DNA of 64,000 nucleotides from contig OX246741.1 in NCBI GenBank assembly GCA_945910005.1, positions 50,168,448 to 50,232,447 on the forward strand. Reading direction: 5' to 3'. Numbering within the stretch: position 1 is the stretch's first letter; each line of letters opens with the position of its first letter. Shown one piece after another: positions 56,701-64,000 of the stretch. The notes below the pieces were generated by a model. That model did not search any database. It was not told where the DNA came from and saw nothing but the letters and a program-made list of their open reading frames with translations. The DNA comes from Isoperla grammatica. Its lineage: Eukaryota > Arthropoda > Insecta > Plecoptera > Perlodidae. A program made the position numbers and the translations under genes.

Positions 56701-57411
56701 GGCATCCATAAAATCCTTGACCTCCTCAACGTTTTCGTGGTCACTCTTAAGATGTTCAAAGATATCTGCGTCGCAATTTTCTTTGTCATTAAAATTAAAA
56801 ATTAACCCTGTTTTTAGGTTTGACTTGAACAAGTTATCGATTTTACTACTGTCGAAAGGTGTCGGGCGGTCATTAGCTCTATTGGACAAATCAACGTTCG
56901 TTTTGGCGTTTGTGTACAAACAAAATGTACTGTCTTGTATTGTACAGCCTTCGAATAAGGATTCACTGGAAGCGGTTTTTATTAGCTCCTTTATTTCAAC
57001 GTACGAGTTTAAGTATTTCATGAGTGAGAAGTCACCTTTACCCTTTAGATGATTAATACCAAGCATGGCAGACTCCTTGTGCTTTAACTGTATAAAGCAC
57101 GTCTGCCACACCTGTGGATTGTCCTCGGTCTTATACTTAACAAACACGTCGTCCCAGGCCCCAACCTTGTCCACATTTGACGCCAGGTGGAACTCGGTGA
57201 CGATCTTGCTGTTCTTGAGACGCAAGAATAGGTAAGCGAGCAATCTTATTTCAAACTGTGTGCCTGATTCTGTTGCCTGACCTCTCGTCTTTTCGTAGGT
57301 GATCGGGGTTGAAGCGGCGACTCTAGAAAATAAAACCAAAAATATAATATAGGCAATTTTACGTTCAGCTTTGTGGGCGCTGACATCTTTGACGTCCGCC
57401 ATTATAACCAT
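49639..57411 (-). CDS. STAND/NLR-like protein: PD-(D/E)XK-like domain, NACHT NTPase, ankyrin array (2590 aa)
   Basis: This is a signal-sensing NTPase, presumably oligomerising on ligand binding, in a single uninterrupted frame. Residues about 45-115 resemble a restriction-type nuclease: E54 in the first helix, then WDDVFV (D87/D88) and a QLK motif (Q108, K110) spaced as in PD-(D/E)XK folds. Residues 365-432 look Rossmann-like (HYTIILDLD, KRLVIVSDSSDE, KIIIVSAT) and are unassigned. The NACHT core has Walker A AKAGMGKST (658-666), Walker B CVVLLDGMDEIAP (732-744), the sensor RIYITSRH (764-771) and the winged-helix FLHRAFAEYYAALWL (970-984). Divergent ankyrins span about 1020-1205, then about 19 units of 74 residues (two ankyrins each, GWSALHxAC and TPLHxLC). 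The second Met at residue 4 (57402) has better context. The hydrophobic stretch 18-29 may be an intron end. In insects this layout is known but uncharacterised. An immune role is inferred. Confidence 0.88.
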   Translation of the reverse strand: MVIMADVKDVSAHKAERKIAYIIFLVLFSRVAASTPITYEKTRGQATESGTQFEIRLLAYLFLRLKNSKIVTEFHLASNVDKVGAWDDVFVKYKTEDNPQVWQTCFIQLKHKESAMLGINHLKGKGDFSLMKYLNSYVEIKELIKTASSESLFEGCTIQDSTFCLYTNAKTNVDLSNRANDRPTPFDSSKIDNLFKSNLKTGLIFNFNDKENCDADIFEHLKSDHENVEEVKDFMDACILLTRQASLEQIKELIKSELLMCIPMVNPDIDQLCQSYIDSISQWWRKSKTSLTKDSDLLDQILNDFQITSLATQDVKRFYLNSVQFQNDHLFDMKTIDKNGLVHISPSPSCINLCCTKLVKAFQKVNDHYTIILDLDSLLKRPDDWMSAWRRNRNKRLVIVSDSSDEHQAMCTTLSQQFEKDSKQKIIIVSATNDAFTVNLKKCIPKSVECWEIQDTIKTSHLTTECQERLENTDVLFQDKLVQMMDLLRKGTELVSDVFNDDLVKKCFSTGPVLLGPLLEEPISYFIPRTLERRTRLNKDILKETNSDKYFVRNITEQELQKLVPAEAKVANFTDFSRDSRFRYFVVGSDCTNEDIRNAVKHERNLHELRMCYDGNLEWLSTKGSIDSINKFIIQENPTLYKPGTVLDLEGRVIIICAKAGMGKSTFVTHLAWETKKAHPSHWVIRVDLKDHIDKLDKFSDDAVKFLSLAVNISESEVEGCLFRFMMGKGKCVVLLDGMDEIAPNYTEKAMSMVTSLLKTKTSRIYITSRHALKDRLETHLQTLTFTIRKFSEEDQIIFLKNYWTNDITTSTTNYQLGEHQLEELIKKLIDLIARSIDDVGKEFMGTPLLTTMAADIYSDYFKEQKTSADIPKTLNIVKMFEKVASKKFKIYLHKTGLGKLNNNTYEENIALKNFSQCHMLASTMLLFDVDKLHNSQKIKAQQEEVLHDISKYAYKAGIITNILNGKPIFLHRAFAEYYAALWLSQNYAENQDFLRKNLFSDKFILIRRFLDVMLAKNSELLKAVVNQNVETVTSLLSAGKEDVNVTDLGGRTALHLAAAVGNASIRTNMLSMVQVLLEHKATFNQDDKVLGLSALEYATHSESWQAFELLHAQLTKERDDKDTKKMRSTKERLLSVLENNNTMPSSGTWLHIAYKHGMAKDAKRLVKNMKALTSGISSQSPPSHEVSTTRQLGVSPLERVTDTVARYINARDSNGNSALHLAAKMTNNIKQTITLLVSKGGDMWACKNNKQTPLHILSMNDLAKVDAVRSLIVRLEGKPLSDFINAQDSDGWSALHFSCKIDNTKVMTLLISKGGDIQARTNNDQTPLHILCNSKTASVETVKAMLKRLEGKPLSNYINTQDSDGWSALHFACENGNTEVIKLLIYKGGDIKACRRNDHTPFHTLCNSEHASVNAVKALIVMLKGKPLSDYINTQDSDGWSALHYACKIDNTKVMTLLISKGGDIQARTNNDQTPLHILCKSKHASVETVRTLIVRLEGKPLSDYINILNSDGWSALHYACKYSNTDVMKLLISKGGDIQARKNYDQTPLHTLCDSEHASVDAVKALIVGLEGKHLSDYINTETVCGWSALHYACNNGHTEIMKLLIYKGGDIQARRKNDQTPLHTLCDSKHASVNAVKALIVRLEGKPLSDYINTQDSNGWSALHNTCVNGNTEVMKLLISNGGDIQARTNDDETPLHTLCDSEHASVDAVKALIVRLEGKPLSDYINTQYSNGWSALHNTCVNGNIEVMNILLSNGGDIQARTNSDQTPLHTLCRSKHASVDAVRALIVRLEGKPLSDYINTQATNRWSALHTACKLGNTEVIKLLISKGGDIQARRKNDQTPLHTLCDSKHASVDAVKALIVRLEGKPLSDYINTKDFDGRLAIHYACDKGNSEITELLISIDGDIQARRKNDQTPLHTLCDSEHASVDAVNALIVRLEGKPLPDYINTQDSDGWSALHYACKNCNTEIMKLLISKGGDIQARTRYDETPLHTLCDGEHASVDAVKALIVRLEGNPLIDYINTQNCDGWSALHYACKNGNTEIMTLLISKGGDIQARSKNIQTPLHILCYSKHASVDAVKALIVRLEGKPLYDYINTQDSDGRSALHYACYNGNTEVMKLLISKGGDIQARRKNNETPLYTLCDSKHASVDAVKALIVRLEGKPLSDYINTQDCNGWSALHNTCFNGYTEVIKLLISKGGDIQTRDKVDRTPLHILCYSEHASVDAVKALIVSLEGKPLYDYINTRDSDGWSALHKTCYNGNTEVMKLLISKGGDIQARTKYDNTPLHVLCESKHASVDAVKALIVRLEGKLLYDYIDTQDSDGCSALHFACKLGHTEITELLITKGGDIQARTKDDVTPLHILCDSEHASVDAVMALIVRLEGKPLYDYIDTQDSDGWSALHNACKLGHTEITELLITKGGDIQTRTKYDNTPLHVLCESKHASVDAVKALIVRLEGKLLYDYIDTQDSDGCSALHYACKLGHTEITELLITKGGDIQARTKDDVTPLHILCDSEHASVDAVKALIVRLEGKPLYDYIDTQDSDGWSALHYACKLGHTEITELLISKGGAIQARTKDDYTCSYPV

Positions 57412-57612
57412 TCTACTTTCTCAATTCACAGCCTTCACGACGGCTCAATTCGCCATAGAATCTCAGTTTGAACCGACGTTTAAGAAGGCTGTGCCTCAAT
57501 GTAACCCGTCAAAATTCTAGAAATAACATATTGTATTCCAGAAGGCTTTGTGTTCAAGAATGGTTGCAATGGCGGTCGGAAGTTAAAAGATGGCGAAAAT
57601 ATAATGCCTTAT

Positions 57613-57658
<46 letters not shown>

Positions 57659-58049
57659 TCTTTATTTTCTTAGTTGAAGAAAAAGGCGAATTAAAGCCGA
57701 GATGGTTTCTCTTATTATATCCAAGATCAAATGAAAAGCCAAGCAGTAAATAAAAAAATAATGTGTTACTATTTGGCTGTTTTCCAAAAAACCTCGGATT
57801 ATAACATTTGGAAACTTTTAATCTCCGTTTTGGTTTTCATATAATAATTGCTTCATAAATTTAAAGATATCCATTTTTAATGTTGTTATTCTTACAATAG
57901 ACAATGTCATGATTTCTAATGTGGATATTTGCAAAAAAGAAAGATACAAAATATTACTTAGAAAGAAGTGTACATCAAGAAATTTTAAAACTGTGTGAGG
58001 TCGTGAAAGAAGCGACACGAGCAACAACAACCACAACTCAGTACTGTGG
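57412..58049. other. Upstream flank of the NACHT gene; (TAA)n microsatellite
   Basis: This is the 5' flank on minus. A (TAA)n run of about 14 copies lies at 57616-57656. No TATA box or clear initiator is visible close to the start codon. The remaining sequence is AT-rich without other features. Confidence 0.5.
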
Positions 58050-61000
58050 TATGGCCGCCATGTTTGATGCCAGGAGAGGCGAACAACAACAACCTCTACT
58101 CGCCCCTGATTTTTATGGCCGCCATGTTTAATGATCATTGTATTGTAGCCGTCATGTTTAATGATCGTTGTATTGTGGCCGCCATGTTTAGTGAAAAATG
58201 TTTTGTAGCCGCAAACTTTAATAATCGTTTATTTGTGGCCGCAATGTTTATTGATCTATGATTTGCAACCGAAAATATTATTGATCGTTGTTTTGTGGCC
58301 GCCCTGTTAAGTAATCGTTGTTTTGTGGCCGTGGTGTTAAGTGATCTTTGTTTTGTAGCCGCCATGTTTAATGATCGTTGTTTTGTGGCCGCCATGTTCA
58401 GTGATCGTTGTTTTGTAGCCGCCATGTTTAATGATCGTTTTTTTGGGACCGCCATGTTTTGTGGTCTTTATTTCGTAGCCAAGATGTTGAATGATCTTTG
58501 TTTTGTAGCCGCAATGTTTAATGATCTTTGTTTTGTAGCCAAGATGTTTAATGATCTTTGTTTTGTAGCCGCAATGTTTAATGATCTTTGTTTTGTAGCC
58601 AAGATATTAAATGATCGTTGTTTTGTAGCCGCAATGTTAAGTGATCTTTGTTTTGTAGCCAAGATGTTCAATGATCGTTGTTTGTAGCCGCAATGTTAAG
58701 TGATCTTTGTTTTGTAGCCAAGATGTTTAATGATCGTTGTTTTGTAGCCGCAATGTTAAATGATCTTTGTTTTGTAGCCAAGATATTAAATGATTGTTGT
58801 TTTGTAGCCGCAATGTTAAGTGATCTTTGTTTTGTAGCCAAGATGTTCAATGATCGTTGTTTGTAGCCGCAATGTTTAATGATCTTTGTTTTGTAGTCAA
58901 GATTTTAATGATCTTTGTTTTGTAGCCAAGATGTTAAATGATCGTTGTTTGTAGCCACAATGTTTAATGATCTTTGTTTTGTAGCTGCAATGGTAAATGA
59001 TCTTTGTTTTGTAGCCAAGATGTTAAATGATCCTTGTTTTGTAGCCAAGATGTTAAATAATCGTTGTTTGAAGCCGCAATGTTTAATGATCGTTTTTTTG
59101 TAGTCAAAATTTTAATGATCATTGTTTTGTAGCCAAGATGTTAAATGATCTTTGTTTTGTAGCCAAGATGTTAAATGATCGTAATTTGTAGCCGCCATGT
59201 TTAATGATCTTTGTTTTGTAGCCAAGATGGAAAATAATCGTTGTTTTGTGGCCGCCATGTTTAATGATCATTGTTTTGTAGCCGCCATGTAGAAATTATC
59301 TTTGTTTTGTAGCCGCCATGTTTAATGATCATTGTTTTGTAACCGCCATGTTTATTGACCTTTGTTTTGACCGCCATGTGTAATGATCTTTGTTTTGTAG
59401 CCGCCATGTAAAGTGATATTGGTTTTGTAGCCGACATGTAGAAATGATTTTTTTTTGTAGCCGCCATGTTGAATGATCATTGTTTTGTAGCCGCCATGTT
59501 TAATAAACTTTTTTTTGAACGTTATGTGAAAAGATCTTTGTTTTGTAGCCACCATGTTTAATGATCATTGTTTTGTAGCCGCCATGTAAAAATTATCTTT
59601 GTTTTGTAGCCGCCATGAAAAATGATCTTTGTTTTTTAGCCGCCATGTTAGTTGATCTTTGTTTTGTAGCCGCCATGATAAATGATCTTTGTTTTGTAGC
59701 CGCCATGTTATTTGATCTTTGTTTTGTAGCCGCAATGTTAAATGATCTTTGTTTTGTAGCCGCCATGATAAATGATCTGTGTTCGTAGCCAAGATGTTTA
59801 ATGTTCGTTGTTTTGTAGCCGCCTAGTGTAATGATCTTTAATTGTAGCCGCTACGTTTAATTATCTTTGTTTGTAGCCGCAATGTTAAATGATATTTGTT
59901 TTGTAGCCGCCATGTTAGGTGATCTTTGTTTTGTAGCCGCCATGTTTAATGATTGTTGTTTTGTAGCCGCTATGTTAAATGATCTTTGTTTTGTAGCCAA
60001 GATGTTTTATGTTCTTTGTTTTGTAGCCGCCATGTTAAATGATATTTTTTTTGTAGCCTCCATGCTAGGTGATCTTTGTTTTTTAGCCGCAATGTTAAAT
60101 GATTTTTGTTTTGTAGCCGCCATGTTAAATGATGTTTGTTTTGTAGCCAAGATGTTAAATGATCTTTGTTTTGTAGCCAAGATGTTTAATGATCGTAATT
60201 TGTAGCCGCCATGTTTAATGATCTTTGTTTTGTAGCCAAGATGGAAAATAATCGTTGTTTTGTGGCCGCCATGTTTAATGATCATTGTTTTGTAGCCGCC
60301 ATGTAGAAATTATCTTTGTTTTGTAGCCGCCATGTTTAATGATCATTGTTTTGTAGCCGCCATGTTTATTGACCTTTGTTTTGACCGCCATGTGTAATGA
60401 TCTTTGTTTTGTAGCCGCCATGTAAAGTGATATTTGTTTTGTAGCCGACATGTAGAAATGATTTTTTTTTGTAGCCGCCATGTTGAATGATCATTGTTTT
60501 GTAGCCGCCATGTTTAATAAACTTTTTTTTGAACGTTATGTGAAAAGAGATTTGTTTTGTAGCCACCATGTTTAATGATCATTGTTTTGTAGCCGCCATG
60601 TAAAAATTATCTTTGTTTTGTAGCCGCCATGAAAAATGATCTTTGTTTTTTAGCCGCCATGTTAGTTGATCTTTGTTTTTTAGCCGCCATGTTAGTTGAT
60701 CTTTGTTTTGTAGCCGCCATGATAAATGATCTTTGTTTTGTAGCCGCCATGTTATTTGATCTTTGTTTTGTAGCCGCAATGTTAAATGATCTTTGTTTTG
60801 TAGCCGCCATGATAAATGATCTGTGTTCGTAGCCAAGATGTTTAATGTTCGTTGTTTTGTAGCCGCCTAGTGTAATGATCTTTAATTGTAGCCGCTATGT
60901 TTAATTATCTTTGTTTGTAGCCGCAATGTTAAATGATATTTGTTTTGTAGCCGCCATGTTAGGTGATCTTTGTTTTGTAGCCGCCATGTTTAATGATTGT

Positions 61001-63515
61001 TGTTTTGTAGCCGCTATGTTAAATGATCTTTGTTTTGTAGCCAAGATGTTTTATGTTCTTTGTTTTGTAGCCGCCATGTTAAATGATATTTTTTTTGTAG
61101 CCTCCATGCTAGGTGATCTTTGTTTTTTAGCCGCAATGTTAAATGATTTTTGTTTTGTAGCCGCCATGTGAAATGATGTTTGTTTTGTAGCCAAGATTTC
61201 AAATGATATTTGTGTTTTAGCCGCCACGTTAACTGATCTTTGTTTTATAGCCGCCACGTTTACTGATCTTTGTTTTGTGGCCACCATGTTAAGTGATCTT
61301 TGTTCTGTAGCCGCCATGTTAAATGATATTTGTTTTGTAGCTGCAATGTTAAATGATCTATGTTTTGTACCCGCAATGTTTAATGATCGTTGTTTTGTAA
61401 CCGCAATGTTAAATAGTCCTTGTTTTGTAGCCGCCATGTTTAATGATCTTAGTTTTGAAGCCAAGATGTTTTATGCTCGTTGTTTTGTAGCCGCCATGTT
61501 TAATGATATTTGGTTGTAGCCGCCATGTTTAGTGATCTTTGTTTTGTAGCCGCCATGTTAATTGATCTTTGTTTTGTAGCCGTAATGTTAAATGATCTTT
61601 GTTTTGTAGCCGCCATGATAAATGATCTTTGTTTTGTAGCCAAGATGTTTAATGTTCGTTGTTTTGTAGCCGCCATGTGTAATGATCTTTAATTGTAGCC
61701 GCCATGTTTAATAATCTTTGTTTGTAGCCGCCATGTTAAATGATATTTGTTTTGTAGCCGCCATGTTAGGTGATCTTTGTTTTGTAGCCGCCATGTTGAA
61801 TGATTGTTGTTTTGTATCCGCCATGTTAAATGATCTTTGTTTTGTAGCCAAGATGTTTTATTTTCTTTGTTTTGTAGCCGCTATGTTAAATGATATTTTT
61901 TTTGTAGCCGCCATGCTAGGTGATCTTTGTTTTTTAGCCGCAATGTTAAATGATTTTTGTTTTGTAGCCGCCATGTGAAATGATGTTTGTTTTGTAGCCA
62001 AGATTTCAAATGATATTTGTGTTTTAGCCGCCACGTTAACTAATCTTTGTTTTGTAGTCGCCACGTTTACTGATCTTTGTTTTGTGGCCACCATGTTAAG
62101 TGATCTTTGTTCTGTAGCCACTATGTTTAATGATCTTTGTTTTGTAGCCGCATTGTTTAATGATATATGTGGGATGTAGCCGCCATGTTAACTGATTATT
62201 GTTTTGTAGCCGCCACGTTTACTGATCTATGTTTTGTGGCCACCATGTTAAGTGATCTTTGTTCTGTAGCCACTATGTTTAATGATCTTTGTTTTGTAGC
62301 CGCATTGTTAAATGATATTTGTTTCGTAGCCGCCATGTTTAATGATATTTGTTTTGTAGCCGCCATGTTAAATGATATTTGTTGTGTAGCCGCAATGTTA
62401 AATGATCTATGTTTTGTAGCCGCAATGTTTAATGATCGTTGTTTTGTAACCGCAATGTTTAATAGTCTTTGTTTTGTAGCCGCCATGTTTAATGATCTTA
62501 GTTTTGTAGCCAAGATGTTTTGTAGCTGCCATGTTAAAAGATTGTTGTTTTGTTACCGCAATGTTAAATAGTCCTTGTTTTGTAGCCGCCATGTTTATCG
62601 ATCTTAGTTTTGAAGCCAAGATGTTTTATGCTCGTTGTTTTGTAGCCGCCATGTTTAATGATATTTGGTTGTAGCTGCCATGTTAAGTGATCTTTGTTTG
62701 GTGGCCGCCATGTTTAATGATCTTTGTTTTGTTGCCAAGATGTTTAATGATCGTTGTTTTGTAGCCGCCATGTTTAATGATATTTGGTTGTAGCCGCCAT
62801 GTTAAGTGATCTTTGTTTTGTTGCCAAGATGTTAAATGATCGTTGTTTTGTAGCCGCCATATTTTATGATCTTTGTTTTGTAGCCGCAATGTTTAATGAA
62901 TATTTTATGTAGTCGCAATGTTTAATGATCTACGTTTTGTGGCCGCTATGTATAATGATCTTTGTTTTGTAGCGAAGATGTTTAATGATATTTTTTTGTA
63001 GCCGCAATGTAAAATGAATTTTTTTTGTAGCCGCAATGTTTAATGATCTACGTTTTGTGGCCGCTATGTATAATGATCTTTGTTTTGTAGCCAAGATGTT
63101 TGAAGAATTTTTTTTGTAGCCGCAATGTTTAATGATCTACGTTTTGTGGCCGCTATGTATAATGATCTTTGTTTTGTAGCCGCAATGTTTAATGAATTTT
63201 TTTTGTAGCCGCAATGTTTAATGATCTACGTTTTGTGGCCGCTATGTTTAATGATGTTTGTATTGTAGCCGCAATGTTTAATGATCTACGTTTTGTGGCC
63301 GCTATGTATAATGATCTTTGTTTTGTAGCCGCAATGTTTAATGATCTAAGTTTTGTGGCCGCTATGTATAACTATCTTTGTTTTGTAGCCAAGATGTTTA
63401 ATGAATTTTTTTTGTAGCCGCAATGTTTAATGAATTTTTTTTTGTAGCCGCAATGTTTAATGATCTACGTTTTGTGGCCGCTTTGTATAATGATCTTTGT
63501 TTTGTAGCCAAGATA
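58050..63515. repeat. 30-bp satellite array, about 180 units, with higher-order structure
   Basis: The unit reads GCCGCCATGTTTAATGATCT, TTGTTTTGTA. Common variants replace GCCGCCATG with GCCAAGATG or GCCGCAATG. Because 30 is a multiple of three, frames such as MFNDLCFVAA (plus) and MAATKQRSLN (minus) stay open for long stretches, but interruptions are frequent and random. A block at about 59160-60130 is repeated 1014 bp later (60174-61174, with one extra unit near 60670). Part is repeated again 807 bp further on (61718 onward). A different sub-family with CTACGTTTTGTGGCCGCTAT fills 62920-63515. The array begins with a diverged seed, ATGGCCGCCATGTTTGATGC, at about 58050. Confidence 0.97.
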
Positions 63516-64000
63516 TTTAAAGGCCCACTTAACCCTAACATTTCGTTAAAAACGTGTTATTGTAAGCCTAATTGGTAACGGTTAGTGCATATGTTCAGTT
63601 GCCTAGTGTATCCTAGCTCTTGATATCCAAGAAACAGTGTTTCGCCCCAGGCGTTGTGACGTCTACAAAACTACGCGCTGCTCGCTGCATATGGAGCATC
63701 TTCTGTGTTTCGCCGCCCGCGCAAATATATCTCGTCGTCCAGATCCATCTAATTCACTTGAGCACAAATCAAACATACCACTGAATTCGTCTTACTTCGG
63801 TCTACACGATGAATGTTTAAACAACCTTCTACCATTTATGCAACTTATTCTATAAAATTTTAAACATGAAGCTATTACCACATAATTTAGATGGAAACAC
63901 AACCAATTTCCAGCTAATGTAATGAGGAAGTAGCTTAAAAAAATCAGAATTCCAACCAGCCAGTCATGTTAACTGGTATTTTAAGATATTACAAGCAGAA
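63516..64000. other. No gene seen
   Basis: Unique-looking sequence right of the 30-bp array. The 72-codon plus frame at 63637 has no recognised domain. Confidence 0.4.

Noticed and set aside
53441..57052. Plus-strand frames of 129-186 codons at 53441, 53891, 55336 and 56621
   Set aside because: They lie antisense to the NACHT-ankyrin gene, whose domain content is unambiguous.
58046..63417. Ten-residue repeat proteins (MFNDLCFVAA on plus, MAATKQRSLN on minus)
   Set aside because: The unit is 30 bp, so frames stay open by arithmetic on both strands. Random indels break them and no constraint is visible.

Overview
This is a eukaryotic nuclear window, AT-rich and very repeat-dense, most likely from an arthropod (probably an insect with a large genome). 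The evidence is a Jockey-clade LINE ORF1 with a PRE_C2HC-like region and three zinc knuckles, a NACHT-ankyrin gene of the kind expanded in arthropods, 5S rRNA-derived and tRNA-derived SINEs, hAT-like miniature elements, and large satellite arrays. I see no bacterial operon, rRNA gene or functional tRNA gene. The species cannot be fixed from the sequence alone.

Layout. Positions 1-3.8 kb hold short tandem repeats, one 5S-SINE and low-complexity DNA. At 3828-6637 is a complete insertion of a Jockey-type retrotransposon: an Inr+DPE internal promoter at its first base, a 621-codon gag-like ORF1, only a 33-codon stub of ORF2, a short 3' UTR, and 13-bp target-site duplications. From 7.8 to 12.2 kb are TTACA, TTTCA and 7-bp arrays. 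From 14.3 to 19.5 kb is an 83-bp satellite of about 62 units with essentially no length variation. It is flanked by two inverted copies of one miniature TIR element. From 20 to 34 kb is a field of small non-autonomous elements, including four more 5S-SINEs, a three-copy tRNA-SINE family, MITEs and fold-backs. From 34 to 45 kb is mostly unannotatable DNA with hairpins, fold-backs and a penelope/hammerhead-like inverted repeat. A 637-bp alternating purine-pyrimidine array follows at 45.0-45.6 kb.

The main host gene is on the minus strand. It is a 2590-codon uninterrupted reading frame (57411 to 49639) coding for a STAND/NLR-like protein. It has an N-terminal region resembling a PD-(D/E)XK nuclease, a NACHT NTPase with clear Walker A and B motifs, and about 19 double-ankyrin units of 74 residues. 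The ankyrin coding continues past the stop to a natural-looking terminus at 48977, but a 2-bp deletion, a nonsense codon and an internal deletion interrupt it. A 5.5-kb satellite of 30-bp units begins about 640 bp upstream of its start codon. Many units contain a GCCGCCATGTT match to the YY1/Pho binding site.

The two most interesting objects are the gag-only LINE insertion, reminiscent of HeT-A, and the nuclease-NACHT-ankyrin gene, whose architecture parallels prokaryotic antiviral STAND proteins. All other long reading frames lie inside tandem repeats or antisense to these genes and are not genes.
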